Shown here: in pieces, positions 53,755-62,661 of the stretch | How the letters are laid out: every line of letters starts with the position of its first letter | Numbering within the stretch: position 1 is the stretch's first letter | DNA from: Pseudomonas sp. | GTDB taxonomy: Bacteria; Pseudomonadota; Gammaproteobacteria; Pseudomonadales; Pseudomonadaceae | Length of the DNA stretch: 64,000 nt | NCBI RefSeq assembly: GCF_002796985.1 | Contig: NZ_PEKX01000018.1 | Location: 62,001-126,000 of the forward strand | Reading direction: 5' to 3' | Notes under the pieces: model-generated | What the model was told of the DNA's origin: nothing | What the model saw: the letters and a program-made list of their open reading frames with translations, nothing else | The model's database searches: none | Translations under genes and position numbers: made by a program

Positions 53755-55056
53755 TCACTCGGCGGGCTTCTCGGCCGGGGAGTCGTCGGCGCCTTGCTCC
53801 AGCGCCTTGTTCTCCCAGCCTTCCTCGCCCGGAAGGATCAGGTTGAGCAGGATGGCGACGATGGCGCACAGGGCGATGCCCTTCAGGCCGAAGTCGTCCG
53901 GGCCGGTGCCGGTGCCGATCAGCACGCCGCCGATGCCGAACACCAGGGTGACCGAGACGATGCACAGGTTGCGCGCCTGGGACAGGTCCACCTTGTGGCG
54001 GATCAGGGTGTTCATGCCCACCGAGGCGATGGTGCCGAACAGCAGGCAGAGGATGCCGCCCATGACCGGCACCGGGATGCTCTGCAGGATGGCGCCGAAC
54101 TTGCCGACGAAGGCCAGGCTGATGGCGAAGATCGCCGCCCAGGTCATGATCTTCGGGTTGTAGTTCTTGGTCAGCATCACCGCGCCGGTCACTTCCGCGT
54201 AGGTGGTGTTCGGCGGGCCGCCGAACATGCCGGCGGCGGAAGTGGCGATGCCGTCGCCGAGCAGGGTGCGGTGCAGGCCGGGGGTCTTCAGGTAGTTCTT
54301 GCCGGTCACGCCACCCACGGCGATAACCCCGCCGATGTGCTCGATGGCCGGGGCCAGCGCCACCGGAACGATGAACAGGATGGCCTGCCAGTTGAATTCC
54401 GGTGCGGTGAACTTCGGCAGCTCCAGCCAGGGCGCAGCGACGATCTTGGCGACATCGACCACGCCGAAGGCGAAGGCCAGGCCGTAGCCCACCAGCACGC
54501 CGGCGATGATCGGAACCAGACGCAGCATGCCCTTGCCGAATACCGCGACGATCAGCGTGGTCAACAGCGCCGGCATGGAAATGAACATGGCGGTCTTGTA
54601 GGGAATCAGCTCGGCGCCGTCACCGCCCTTGCCCATGGCCATGTTGGCGGCGATCGGCGCCATGGCCAGGCCGATGGAAATGATCACCGGGCCGATCACC
54701 ACCGGCGGTAGCAGGCGATCGATGAAACCGGTGCCTTTGACCTTCACCGCCAGGCCCAGGAAGGTGTAGACGAAGCCCGCTGCCACCACGCCGCCCATGG
54801 TCGCCGCCAGGCCGAACTGGCCCTTGGCGAGGATGATCGGGGTGATGAAGGCGAAGCTCGACGCCAGGAACACCGGGACCTGGCGGCCGGTGACGATCTG
54901 GAACATCAGGGTGCCGAAGCCGGCGGTGAAGAGCGCGACGTTCGGGTCCAGGCCGGTGATCAGCGGCATCAGCACCAGGGCGCCGAAAGCCACGAAGAGC
55001 ATCTGCGCGCCAGAGATGATCTGGCGCCACAGGGGTTCGTTGAATTCATCGGCCAT
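53755..55056 (-). CDS. uraA: Uracil permease, NCS2 family
   Basis: A 433-residue inner-membrane uracil:H+ symporter with about 14 TMs. Family motifs: LMPLITGLDPNVALFTAGFG near the N-terminus, IEHIGGVIAVGGVTGKN with the substrate-binding glutamate, and FGGPPNTTYAEVTGAV. It starts 3 bp after the upp stop, so upp and uraA are one operon for uracil uptake and salvage. A charged, Glu-rich C-terminal tail of about 25 residues follows the last TM. Confidence 0.93.
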   Translation of the reverse strand: MADEFNEPLWRQIISGAQMLFVAFGALVLMPLITGLDPNVALFTAGFGTLMFQIVTGRQVPVFLASSFAFITPIILAKGQFGLAATMGGVVAAGFVYTFLGLAVKVKGTGFIDRLLPPVVIGPVIISIGLAMAPIAANMAMGKGGDGAELIPYKTAMFISMPALLTTLIVAVFGKGMLRLVPIIAGVLVGYGLAFAFGVVDVAKIVAAPWLELPKFTAPEFNWQAILFIVPVALAPAIEHIGGVIAVGGVTGKNYLKTPGLHRTLLGDGIATSAAGMFGGPPNTTYAEVTGAVMLTKNYNPKIMTWAAIFAISLAFVGKFGAILQSIPVPVMGGILCLLFGTIASVGMNTLIRHKVDLSQARNLCIVSVTLVFGIGGVLIGTGTGPDDFGLKGIALCAIVAILLNLILPGEEGWENKALEQGADDSPAEKPAE

Positions 55057-55059
55057 GAA

Positions 55060-55698
55060 TCAGGTTTCCTTCTGCTTGGTGCCGAAGATCTTGTCACCGG
55101 CATCGCCCAGGCCCGGCATGATGTAGCCGTTCTCGTTCAGGCACTGGTCGATGGAAGCGGTATAGATGAGCACGTCCGGATGCGCATCGTTGACCGCCTT
55201 GATCCCTTCGGGAGCGGCCACCAGCACCATGGCGCGGATGTCCTTGCTGCCGGCTTTCTTGAGCAGGTTGATGGTGGCGACCATGGAGCCGCCGGTAGCC
55301 AGCATCGGGTCGATGATCAGCGAGCGGCGCTCGGCGATGTCCGGCGCGAGCTTTTCCAGGTAGGTGTGCGCTTCGAGGGTTTCCTCGTTGCGCGCCACGC
55401 CCACGGCACTGACCTTGGCGCCCGGAATCAGGCTGAGCACGCCTTCGAGCATGCCGATGCCGGCGCGCAGGATCGGCACCACGGTGATCTTCTTGCCGGC
55501 GATCTTTTCCACCTGCACGGGGCCGGCCCAGCCTTCGATCTCGTAGTTCTCCAGCGGCAGGTCCTTGGTCGCCTCATAGGTCAGCAGGGAGCCCACTTCC
55601 TGGGCCAGCTCGCGGAAATTCTTGGTACTGATATCGTGACGGCGCATCAGACCGATCTTGTGGCGGATCAGGGGATGGCGAATCTCGAGTACGGGCAT
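55060..55698 (-). CDS. upp: Uracil phosphoribosyltransferase
   Basis: A 212-residue enzyme making UMP from uracil and PRPP. The N-terminus PVLEIRHPLIRHKIGLMR and the PRPP-binding loop LIIDPMLATGGSM are diagnostic; YIMPGLGDAGDKIFGTK near the end forms the uracil site. The start at 55698 gives the usual family length; the frame continues upstream without family sequence. It is cotranscribed with uraA and divergent from hpt across 155 bp. Confidence 0.96.
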   Translation of the reverse strand: MPVLEIRHPLIRHKIGLMRRHDISTKNFRELAQEVGSLLTYEATKDLPLENYEIEGWAGPVQVEKIAGKKITVVPILRAGIGMLEGVLSLIPGAKVSAVGVARNEETLEAHTYLEKLAPDIAERRSLIIDPMLATGGSMVATINLLKKAGSKDIRAMVLVAAPEGIKAVNDAHPDVLIYTASIDQCLNENGYIMPGLGDAGDKIFGTKQKET

Positions 55699-55853
55699 GG
55701 ACGGGTTCTCCGGACGGGCTGGCAAAAAAATTGCGGTAGCGTAATGCATCCTAGCTATCTTGGGCCACGATTGTCGGCGACATTCGTCCGCTGACCCTTG
55801 CTCCATGGCACGCCGATAGGTACCTTTGCGCACTTTTTCACGGGAGAACCCCC

Positions 55854-56411
55854 ATGTCCGTCGATCTCGCGCACATCCGCCAAGTCATGGCCGAAGCCGA
55901 CTGCCTGTACACCAACGCCGAGGTAGAGGCCGCCATTGCCCGTGTGGCCGAGGCCATCAACGGCTCGCTGGCCGAGACCAACCCGGTGGTGTTCTGTGTG
56001 ATGAACGGCGGCCTGATCTTCTCCGGCAAGCTGCTCCCGCTGCTGAATTTCCCGCTGGAAGCCTCCTACCTGCATGCGACCCGTTACCGCAACGAGACCA
56101 CCGGTGGCGAGCTGTTCTGGAAGGCCAAGCCGGAAATCTCCTTCATCGACCGCGAAGTGCTGATCATCGACGACATCCTCGACGAAGGGCACACCCTCTC
56201 GGCGATCCTCGACTTCTGCAAGCACGCTGGCGCCAAGCGCGTGCACACTGCCGTGCTGATCGACAAGGACCACGACCGCAAGGCCCGTCCGGACCTGAAG
56301 GCCGACTACGTGGGCCTGTCCTGCATCGACCGCTACATCTTCGGCTACGGCATGGACTACAAGGGCTACTGGCGCAACGCCGCTGGCATCTTCGCCGTCA
56401 AAGGCCTCTGA
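55854..56411 (+). CDS. hpt: Hypoxanthine-guanine phosphoribosyltransferase
   Basis: A 185-residue purine salvage enzyme transferring the phosphoribosyl group from PRPP to hypoxanthine or guanine. The PRPP motif VLIIDDILDEGHTL and the base-binding FVCVMNGGLIFS-type segment (VVFCVMNGGLIFSGKLLP) are present. GGGAGAA precedes the ATG. It is divergent from upp-uraA, giving one salvage locus, and followed 2 bp later by a cupin gene. Confidence 0.92.
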   Translation: MSVDLAHIRQVMAEADCLYTNAEVEAAIARVAEAINGSLAETNPVVFCVMNGGLIFSGKLLPLLNFPLEASYLHATRYRNETTGGELFWKAKPEISFIDREVLIIDDILDEGHTLSAILDFCKHAGAKRVHTAVLIDKDHDRKARPDLKADYVGLSCIDRYIFGYGMDYKGYWRNAAGIFAVKGL

Positions 56412-56413
56412 CG

Positions 56414-56890
56414 ATGAGCGGGCCGCGTTTTCTCGACAGTGTGTTGTTCGACGAGGTCGCGGCCCGTGCCGCGGCCAGCCCCCGGCGCCGGCAGAACCAC
56501 AACTTCCATGAGCAGACCGAGCCTTGCCATCGCCTGCTCAATGCGCTGCAGCCCGACAGCTACATTCCACCGCATTGCCATCGCCACCCGGACAAGGCCG
56601 AAAGCCTGCTGGTGGTGAAGGGCGCGCTGGGCCTGCTGATTTTCTCCGACGCTGGTGAACTGCTGACTACCCGCGTTCTGCGTGCGGGCGGTGAATGCGT
56701 CGGCGCGGACCTGCCGCCGGGAACCTTCCACGCCATGGTGGCGCTGGAGCCGGACAGCATCATGTTCGAGGCCAAGGCCGGCCCCTTCGTACCGCTGGGC
56801 GAGGACGAGCGCGGGCAATGGGCGCCGCGCGAGGGCGAACCGGGCGCGGCCGAGTACCTGGCCTGGATGCGTTCTCAATTCCCACTCTGA
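56414..56890 (+). CDS. WbuC family cupin-fold metalloprotein
   Basis: A 158-residue cupin. The metal site is PPHCHRHPDKAE, with H54, H56, H58 and E63, and a second motif, PPGTFHAMVALEP, supplies the distal histidine. WbuC proteins occur near O-antigen or sugar-nucleotide genes, but here it follows hpt with 2 bp between stop and start, probably translationally coupled. Catalytic role unknown. The frame is open through hpt, but the ATG at 56414 begins the family. Confidence 0.83.
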   Translation: MSGPRFLDSVLFDEVAARAAASPRRRQNHNFHEQTEPCHRLLNALQPDSYIPPHCHRHPDKAESLLVVKGALGLLIFSDAGELLTTRVLRAGGECVGADLPPGTFHAMVALEPDSIMFEAKAGPFVPLGEDERGQWAPREGEPGAAEYLAWMRSQFPL

Positions 56891-56903
56891 ATTCTGCACG
56901 CGC

Positions 56904-56994
56904 GTAGGAGCGGACTCTGTCCGCGATAGCTTCGCCCAACGCTGTAGCCCAACGGAGCGGCGGTTAACCGATCGCGGACGGAGTCCGCTCCTAC
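56904..56994. repeat. Inverted REP pair, GGACTC-type
   Basis: Arms at 56904-56927 and 56971-56994 start GTAGGAGCGGACTC and end CCGCTCCTAC; they are complementary over 24 nt with one mismatch. A variant of the GTAGGAGCG REP family, after the cupin gene. Confidence 0.75.
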
Positions 56995-57000
56995 GCCAGG

Positions 57001-57060
57001 GCATGCATCGATATCGATCAATGCATGCATGTGCTGACTCGCATTTTTAGCGATGCATGC
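57001..57060. promoter_or_regulatory. Nested ATGCATGC/ATCGAT palindromes before aldehyde dehydrogenase
   Basis: GCATGCATCGAT (57001-57012) faces ATCGATcaATGCATGC (57013-57028), a palindrome with a 2-nt bulge. A further ATGCATGC lies at 57053-57060, 45 bp before the ATG. This looks like an operator array; no binder is identified. Confidence 0.45.
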
Positions 57061-57105
57061 CCCATCTATCCTGCGACCCTCACCAGACAATCGCCTGAGG
57101 TTCGC

Positions 57106-58530
57106 ATGTCCCGTCTCCTGTATATCGATGGCCAATGGCAGCCCGCCGACAGCGGCGCCGTCCTGCGCCCGATCGCTCCCGCCACCCGCGAAGCTCTGCC
57201 GGAAGTCGCCTGCGCCGGTTCAGCCGACGTGGAGCGCGCCGTCGCTGCCGCCCAGCGCGCCTTCGCCGACTGGAAGCTGACCAGCGCCGCCCAGCGCGCC
57301 GGTTACCTGCGCGCCTTCGCCGAGCAGCTCGAAGCCCGCAGCGAAGCGCTGATCACCCTGCAGATGCAGGCCAGCGGCAAGCCGCGCCTGGAAGCGGAAA
57401 TCGATATCGGCGACGCCATCGCCACCTTCGCCTACTACGCCGAACTGGCCGATCAACTGGATGCCCGGCAGAACGCCGAGGTGGCCCTGCCGGACGCCGG
57501 CTACCGCTCGCAGACCCGCTTCGAGCCCATCGGTGTGGTCGGTCTGATCGTGCCGTGGAACTTCCCGCTGGTGACCAGCGCCTGGAAAGTCGCGCCGGCC
57601 TTGGCGGCGGGCTGCACCGTGGTGCTCAAGCCCTCGGAGATCACCCCGCTGATCGAACTGGTGCTGGGCGAGATCGCCGACGCCATCGGCCTGCCGGCCG
57701 GCGTGCTGAACCTGGTGCCGGGCCTGGCTGATGCTGGCGCCGCGCTGTGCAGCCATCCGGGTATCGCCAAGCTGTCCTTCACCGGCAGCAACCTCGTCGG
57801 GCGCAAGGTCATGGAAGCCGCTGCCGCGCGCACCCTGCCGGTGGGCCTGGAGCTGGGCGGCAAGTCGCCGATCCTGGTGTTCGAGGACTGCGACCTGGAC
57901 GAAGCTGTGCAGTGGATCATCGCCGGCGTCTACTGGAACGCTGGACAGATGTGCTCCGCTACCTCGCGGCTGCTGGTGCAGGAATCTATCGCCCAGCCGC
58001 TGCTGGCGAAGCTGAAGGTTGCGGTGGAAGGCCTGCGCGTCGGCGATTCGCTGCTCGGCGAGACCGACATGGGCCCGATGACCAGCGAAGCGCAGTACCG
58101 CAAGGTGCTTGACTACTTCGCGGTGGCCCGCGACGAAGGCCTGGCCTGCCTGACCGGCGGTGAAGCGGCCGAGGGCTGGTTCATCCAGCCGACCGTGTAC
58201 ACCGACGTTCCGGCGAGCAGCCGCCTGTGGCGCGAGGAAATCTTCGGCCCGGTGCTCTGTGTGCGCACCTTCGCCGATGAAGCGGACGCCCTGGGTCAGG
58301 CCAACGACAGCGATTTCGCCCTGGCCGCCACCGTGTGCAGCGCCGACCTGGACCGCGCCCAGCGCGTTGCCGAGAACCTGGAGGCTGGCAACGTCTGGCT
58401 GAACTCGCCGCAAGTGGTGTTCCCGCAGACTTCCTGGGGTGGCGGCAAGCGCAGCGGCATCGGCCGCGAGCTGGGGCCGTGGGGCCTGTCGGCGTTCTTC
58501 GACATCAAGCACATCACCGCGCCGCGCTGA
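57106..58530 (+). CDS. Aldehyde dehydrogenase, betaine/aminoaldehyde dehydrogenase-like
   Basis: A 474-residue NAD-dependent aldehyde dehydrogenase. The nucleophile is C283 in AGQMCSATSRL, and LELGGKSPILVF carries the general-base glutamate. The C-terminus, with PQTSWGGGKRSGIGRELGPW, resembles betaine-aldehyde and aminoaldehyde dehydrogenases. The start at 57106 has a CCTGAGG upstream; the frame extends 27 codons into the palindromic control region. It converges on a LysR gene with a 17-bp 3' overlap. Substrate uncertain. Confidence 0.87.
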   Translation: MSRLLYIDGQWQPADSGAVLRPIAPATREALPEVACAGSADVERAVAAAQRAFADWKLTSAAQRAGYLRAFAEQLEARSEALITLQMQASGKPRLEAEIDIGDAIATFAYYAELADQLDARQNAEVALPDAGYRSQTRFEPIGVVGLIVPWNFPLVTSAWKVAPALAAGCTVVLKPSEITPLIELVLGEIADAIGLPAGVLNLVPGLADAGAALCSHPGIAKLSFTGSNLVGRKVMEAAAARTLPVGLELGGKSPILVFEDCDLDEAVQWIIAGVYWNAGQMCSATSRLLVQESIAQPLLAKLKVAVEGLRVGDSLLGETDMGPMTSEAQYRKVLDYFAVARDEGLACLTGGEAAEGWFIQPTVYTDVPASSRLWREEIFGPVLCVRTFADEADALGQANDSDFALAATVCSADLDRAQRVAENLEAGNVWLNSPQVVFPQTSWGGGKRSGIGRELGPWGLSAFFDIKHITAPR

Positions 58531-59431
58531 TCGGCGACACCCCATGCTCCAGGCGCAGGTCCTCGACCAGCGCCTGGAGTGCTTCGTTGTGCCCCGGCTC
58601 GTCGCGCACCACCAGGCTGTGGGTGATGCCGTAGCCGAGGCTGTCCGGCAGCAGCGCGCGCATCTCGCCCTGTTCGACCCAGCGTTCGGCGTAGTGGGTT
58701 GGCAAATAGCCCAGGTGAGTGCCCGCGCGCACGGCGTGGAGCACCGCTTCCATGTGCTGGGCGAAGGCCGTGCTGCGTTGTGGGTCGGCTGGGAGCTGTA
58801 CGTCGGCCACTGCATAGCCGTGCTGAATCCAGTCGCAGCTTTCCAGTTCTCCGGCGTCCTTCACTGGCTTGTCGAACAACGGATGCTCGCGCCCGCAGAA
58901 CACGGCTACTCGCTCGTGGTACAGCGGCTCGTAGCGCAGGTTCGGCAGGCGCCGGCTGAAGCAGGCGATGGCCAGGTGCAGGCGGCCGCCGAGCACCAGG
59001 CGCTCCAGTTCGCTGGAGGATTCGATGAGGAAATGCAGGCGCACGTCCTGGTCGCGGCGGTTGAAGCGCGCCAAAGTCTGGTGGATGCGTGCGTCGGGAA
59101 GGGTGGCGATGTTGTCGGCCAGGCCCAGATGCAGTTCGCCGACGAGGCGCCCAGCCAGGGACTGCACCTGATCGCGAAAGTCGCCCAGCGCGGCGAACAG
59201 GCTCTGCGCGTAATCCAGCACCCGCTCGCCTTTCTCGGTCAGGCGGAAACCACTCTTGCCGCGTTCGCACAGGCGGTAGCCCAGGCGCGTCTCCAGGCTG
59301 GCGATATGCGTGCTGATGGTCGACTGGCCCATGCCCAACTCGCCTTGCGCGGCGGAGAATCCGCCACAGCGCACCACGCAGGCGAAGATGCGCAGCAGGC
59401 GCAGGTCGAGGTCGGAGACGTTGTGCAGCAT
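58514..59431 (-). CDS. LysR-family transcriptional regulator
   Basis: A 305-residue LTTR. HTH at the N-terminus: LRIFACVVRCGGFSAAQGELGMGQSTISTHIASLETRLG. The substrate-binding domain follows, with LHLGLADNIATLPDARIHQTLARFN. Its 3' end overlaps the aldehyde dehydrogenase 3' end by 17 bp in a convergent arrangement, so it may regulate it from a distance through the palindromes at 57001. Effector unknown. Confidence 0.88.
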   Translation of the reverse strand: MLHNVSDLDLRLLRIFACVVRCGGFSAAQGELGMGQSTISTHIASLETRLGYRLCERGKSGFRLTEKGERVLDYAQSLFAALGDFRDQVQSLAGRLVGELHLGLADNIATLPDARIHQTLARFNRRDQDVRLHFLIESSSELERLVLGGRLHLAIACFSRRLPNLRYEPLYHERVAVFCGREHPLFDKPVKDAGELESCDWIQHGYAVADVQLPADPQRSTAFAQHMEAVLHAVRAGTHLGYLPTHYAERWVEQGEMRALLPDSLGYGITHSLVVRDEPGHNEALQALVEDLRLEHGVSPISAAR

Positions 59432-59573
59432 GGCGGCTTTCGATTCGTTAGATGCGATGTATGAAGACTGTTGCTTTGAAGGCTATCAATGTATCGCCGG
59501 GCTTGCCATCTGCGCCTGTCGTGTCGCTTCGGGCCCGTGCTAGAGTGCCCGGCCCTGTCCCGCGGAGGTGATG

Positions 59574-60068
59574 ATGTCCGTTCGCATGCCGGGCGCCGTG
59601 CTGGCGCTGTTGTTCTGCCTTCCTCTTGGTCTGTCCGGGATGGCCGTTGCCGCGCCGATGCACAGCCAGTTCCTGCCACCGGACGACGCCGGCCTGCGCC
59701 AGGGCGAGCCGGAGCAGCAGCAACTGCTGCAGGTCACCGAATACAGCGTGGTGCTGGGCAACCAGCGGCAGTCCAACCAGCAGCCGATCCCGATTACCAC
59801 GCCGTCGTTGTTGCGTCTCAAGGGCAAGCCGCTGAACAAAGGTGCGCAGATCAGCCAGGTGGTGATCAGCTTCGACGCCGAGGGCAAGAGCCTGAAGAAG
59901 CCGGCCTACGACGAGAAGACCCGCGTGCTCAGCCTGTATTACCCGCAGGCGGCTTATCCACAGCTGCTCGACCTGCTGCGCAACGGCACCGTTTACGTGC
60001 AGTTCCTCACCTACGGCAACGGCCATATCTGGGCTGACTTGCATACCGGCGCGGTGCGTGCGCGTTGA
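59574..60068 (+). CDS. Secreted protein, function unknown
   Basis: A 164-residue protein with a signal peptide (MSVRMPGAVLALLFCLPLGL..., cleavage expected after AVA near residue 26). The mature part is basic and beta-rich, with SLLRLKGKPLNKGAQISQVVISFD and YPQLLDLLRNGTVYVQFLTYGNG. No domain is recognised. Start choice: GGAGG at 59563-59567 suits the ATG at 59574 best; 59571 and GTG 59568 are alternatives. It lies between a LysR gene and a PA4642-like gene. Confidence 0.7.
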   Translation: MSVRMPGAVLALLFCLPLGLSGMAVAAPMHSQFLPPDDAGLRQGEPEQQQLLQVTEYSVVLGNQRQSNQQPIPITTPSLLRLKGKPLNKGAQISQVVISFDAEGKSLKKPAYDEKTRVLSLYYPQAAYPQLLDLLRNGTVYVQFLTYGNGHIWADLHTGAVRAR

Positions 60069-60166
60069 GCCGCGCCCGGCGCAGGGTTAAACTGCCCGAC
60101 CCGTGGTGCCCGGCCTGAGCCGTTGCCGGCCGCGATCCCCGAGACAGCCGTAGAGAGAAGCGAGCG

Positions 60167-60454
60167 ATGCGTAAAGACAAGAAGCAGGTGATTGGCGAAG
60201 AGATCAACGACGACGCCATCAAGCTGTTCCTCGACGTGGAACCGGCCGACGACACCCCGTCGTCCCTGCACAAGCTGGTCAAGGCCTACCGCGGCCTGCG
60301 TGTCGACGACTTCGAGCGCTTCGTCAGCTTCTTCGTCGAGGCTGGCTACGACCTGTCCGCCAAGGATGCTCGGGGCCAGGACTTCATCGCCCTGATCCAG
60401 GACCAGCGCCAGGCCGAGCCCTACATCGAAGTGATCAAGGCCGCTCGCGGCTGA
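60167..60454 (+). CDS. PA4642-like small cytoplasmic protein
   Basis: A 95-residue acidic protein (MRKDKKQVIGEEINDDAIKL and later VDDFERFVSFFVEAGYDLSAKDARGQDF) that I recall as a conserved hypothetical family in Pseudomonas, adjacent to mqo and hpt. No catalytic motif is visible. The ATG is preceded by GAAGCGAG. A strong terminator follows at 60471. Function unknown. Confidence 0.82.
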   Translation: MRKDKKQVIGEEINDDAIKLFLDVEPADDTPSSLHKLVKAYRGLRVDDFERFVSFFVEAGYDLSAKDARGQDFIALIQDQRQAEPYIEVIKAARG

Positions 60455-60470
60455 TCCTGTCGATGCGCTG

Positions 60471-60496
60471 AAAAGCCCGCCTTGCGCGGGCTTTTT
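60471..60496 (+). terminator. Terminator after PA4642-like gene
   Basis: AAAAGCCCGC pairs with GCGGGCTTTT around a 5-nt loop, with a T5 tail. Confidence 0.93.
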
Positions 60497-60535
60497 CGTT
60501 CGCGAATTCGGTAGGGGAACTCGAAGCAGGATGGC

Positions 60536-60598
60536 GTGGAGCGCAGCGATACCCATCACTTCCGAGCCGCAGATCGCATGGGTATCGCTGCGCTCCAC
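60536..60598. repeat. REPIN-like palindrome, second copy
   Basis: Perfect 21-bp inverted arms at 60536-60556 and 60578-60598, identical in sequence to those at 35975-36038 and separated by 21 nt. The flanking AGGATGG and ATCCTACG are also related to the first copy. Confidence 0.8.
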
Positions 60599-60662
60599 CG
60601 ATCCTACGAACAGACTCGCCGGACACCTCACCAAATCCCCGCCTAGACTTTCCCTCAGAACG

Positions 60663-60673
60663 ATAACGACAAG
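60663..60673 (+). promoter_or_regulatory. ATAACGACAAG leader motif before VOC gene
   Basis: Third copy of ATAACGACAAG in the window, 14 nt before the GTG start of the VOC protein and followed by GCGAGG. Confidence 0.35.
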
Positions 60674-60687
60674 GCGAGGACGAAGCC

Positions 60688-61089
60688 GTGCAAGTACAGC
60701 CCTATCTGTTTTTCCATGGTCGTGCCGATGAGGCCATTGCCTTCTACCAACACGCAGTGGGTGCTCAACTGGGGGCGTTGATGCGCTACGAAGAGGCACC
60801 CGGCCCTTCGCCGGTACCCGATGGCTGGCTGGACAAGGTGATGCACGCCAGCCTGCAGATCGGCGAAACGGAAGTCTTCCTGTCCGATGGGCGTGGCGAG
60901 CACAACGCCGCTTTCAATGGTTTTTCGTTGCACCTGACGTTGCGCAGCGTGGTGGCGGCGGAGCAGGCGTTCGCCGCCCTGGCGGAGGAGGGGCGAGTCG
61001 AGATGCCGCTGGAGAAAACCTTCTGGGCGCAGCGCTTTGGCATGCTCACCGACCGTTTCGGCGTCGGTTGGATGGTCAGCTGCCACTGA
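60688..61089 (+). CDS. VOC family (PhnB/YjdN-like) protein
   Basis: A 133-residue vicinal-oxygen-chelate-fold protein. The N-terminus QVQPYLFFHGRADEAIAFYQHAVGAQLGALMRYEEAP and the C-terminal FWAQRFGMLTDRFGVGWMV are diagnostic of the PhnB/YjdN subgroup, which is often annotated as glyoxalase-like; the enzymatic role is unproven. It starts at a GTG with GCGAGG upstream and is convergent with mqo, sharing the terminator at 61126. Confidence 0.85.
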   Translation: MQVQPYLFFHGRADEAIAFYQHAVGAQLGALMRYEEAPGPSPVPDGWLDKVMHASLQIGETEVFLSDGRGEHNAAFNGFSLHLTLRSVVAAEQAFAALAEEGRVEMPLEKTFWAQRFGMLTDRFGVGWMVSCH

Positions 61090-61125
61090 GCCTGCTGCTA
61101 AAACGAAAACGGGACAGCGAAAACG

Positions 61126-61153
61126 AAAAAGCCCGCCGGATGGCGGGCTTTTT
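61126..61153. terminator. Bidirectional terminator between VOC gene and mqo
   Basis: AAAAAGCCCGCC pairs with GGCGGGCTTTTT around a 4-nt loop; poly-A and poly-T flanks serve both convergent genes. Confidence 0.93.
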
Positions 61154-61167
61154 CATGAGTGCAGCAC

Positions 61168-62661
61168 TCAGGACGCAGCGACGATCTGCAGGCGGTCGGC
61201 GGTCATCTGGTTGATTTCGCGGTAGACCGCGGCGTCGGTTTCCAGCTGCTTCTCGCGGGCCGGGAAGATTTCCTTGAGCCGCGCCGTCCACTCAGCCGAC
61301 TGGTAACGCTCGGGGAAGCAGCGCTCCAGCAGGCCCAGCATGATCGAGACGGTCACCGAAGCGCCGGGCGATGCGCCGAGCAGGGCGGCGATGCTGCCAT
61401 CCTGGGATGCCACCAGTTCGGTGCCAAACTGCAGGATGCCGCCTTTCTTCGGGTCCTTCTTGATGATCTGCACGCGCTGGCCGGCGGTTTCGAGGCGCCA
61501 GTCGGCCGGGTTCAGTTCCGGGTAGAACTTGCGCAGGGCTTCGATGCGCTGGTCCATGGACTGCATGACTTCCTTCACCAGGTAGCGGGTGAGGTCCATG
61601 TTGTCGCGGGCCACGGCGAGCATCGGCAGCAGGTTGCTGGTGCGCACCGAGAGCGGCAGGTCGAGGAACGAACCGTGGCGCAGGAACTTGGTGGAGAAGC
61701 CGGCGTAGGGGCCGAACAGCAGGGAGGTCTTGCCTTCTACGACGCGGGTGTCCAGGTGCGGCACGGACATCGGCGGGGCGCCCACTTCGGCCTGGCTGTA
61801 GACCTTGGCCTGGTGGTGCTTGACCACTTCGGGGTTGTCGCAACGCAGCCACTGGCCGCTCACCGGGAAGCCGCCGAAGCCTTTGCTTTCCGGGATGCCG
61901 GACATCTGCAGCAGCGGCAGCGCGCCGCCGCCGGCGCCGAGGAAGACGAACTTCGCCTTGATCTTGCGCGCATCGCCGGTCTGGGTGTTCTTGATGTCTA
62001 CCAGCCAACCGTCGCCGCTGCGCGCCAGGCCCACCACTTTCTGGAAGTAGCGAACTTCGCTGCCTTCGCGGCTGGAGAGGTAGCCCAGCAGTTGGTTGGT
62101 CAGGGCGCCGAAGTTGACGTCGGTGCCGCTTTCCACGCGGGTCATGGCGACCTGCTCGTCGGCCGGACGGCCGGGAATGGTCAGCGGGGCCCAGTCGGCG
62201 ATCTTCGCGCGGTCCTCGGTGTATTCCATCGAAGTGAAGGCGTGATGCTGGCTGAGCATCTCATGGCGCTTCTTCAGGAACGGAATGTCCTTGCCACGCA
62301 CGAAGCTCATGTGCGGAACAGGGTTGATGAAGTTGCGCGGCGCGCCGAAAGCGTCCTTCCCGGTGAGGTAGGCCCAGAACTGCTTGGACACCTCGAACTG
62401 GGCGTTGATGTTCACCGCTTTCTTGATGTCGATCGAGCCATCGGCCGCCTGCGGGGTGTAGTTCAGCTCGCAGAGGCCGGCGTGACCGGTGCCGGCGTTG
62501 TTCCACGGATTGGAACTCTCGATGGCTCCGGATTCCTGCAGTTCGACGATCTCGAGCTTGACGCCCGGATCGACCTCCTTGAGCAGGACAGCCAGGGTTG
62601 CGCTCATGATGCCGGCGCCGACCAGCAGCACGTCCATCGATTCGTAATCGTTCTGCGCCAT
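61168..62661 (-). CDS. mqo: Malate:quinone oxidoreductase
   Basis: A 497-residue FAD-dependent peripheral membrane enzyme oxidising malate to oxaloacetate with quinone reduction, linking the TCA cycle to respiration. The FAD motif DVLLVGAGIMSATLAVLL is at the N-terminus, and the following SNPWNNAGTGHAGLCELNYTP is the Mqo signature. GGAGA lies about 9 nt before the ATG. P. aeruginosa has two Mqo paralogues; by neighbours (hpt, upp, uraA) this matches the one I recall as MqoB. Confidence 0.95.
   Translation of the reverse strand: MAQNDYESMDVLLVGAGIMSATLAVLLKEVDPGVKLEIVELQESGAIESSNPWNNAGTGHAGLCELNYTPQAADGSIDIKKAVNINAQFEVSKQFWAYLTGKDAFGAPRNFINPVPHMSFVRGKDIPFLKKRHEMLSQHHAFTSMEYTEDRAKIADWAPLTIPGRPADEQVAMTRVESGTDVNFGALTNQLLGYLSSREGSEVRYFQKVVGLARSGDGWLVDIKNTQTGDARKIKAKFVFLGAGGGALPLLQMSGIPESKGFGGFPVSGQWLRCDNPEVVKHHQAKVYSQAEVGAPPMSVPHLDTRVVEGKTSLLFGPYAGFSTKFLRHGSFLDLPLSVRTSNLLPMLAVARDNMDLTRYLVKEVMQSMDQRIEALRKFYPELNPADWRLETAGQRVQIIKKDPKKGGILQFGTELVASQDGSIAALLGASPGASVTVSIMLGLLERCFPERYQSAEWTARLKEIFPAREKQLETDAAVYREINQMTADRLQIVAAS

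Noticed and set aside
59952..59962. Further TTATCCACA (DnaA-box) match
   Set aside because: Lies inside the coding region of the secreted protein gene as part of ordinary codons, single and without repeat context.
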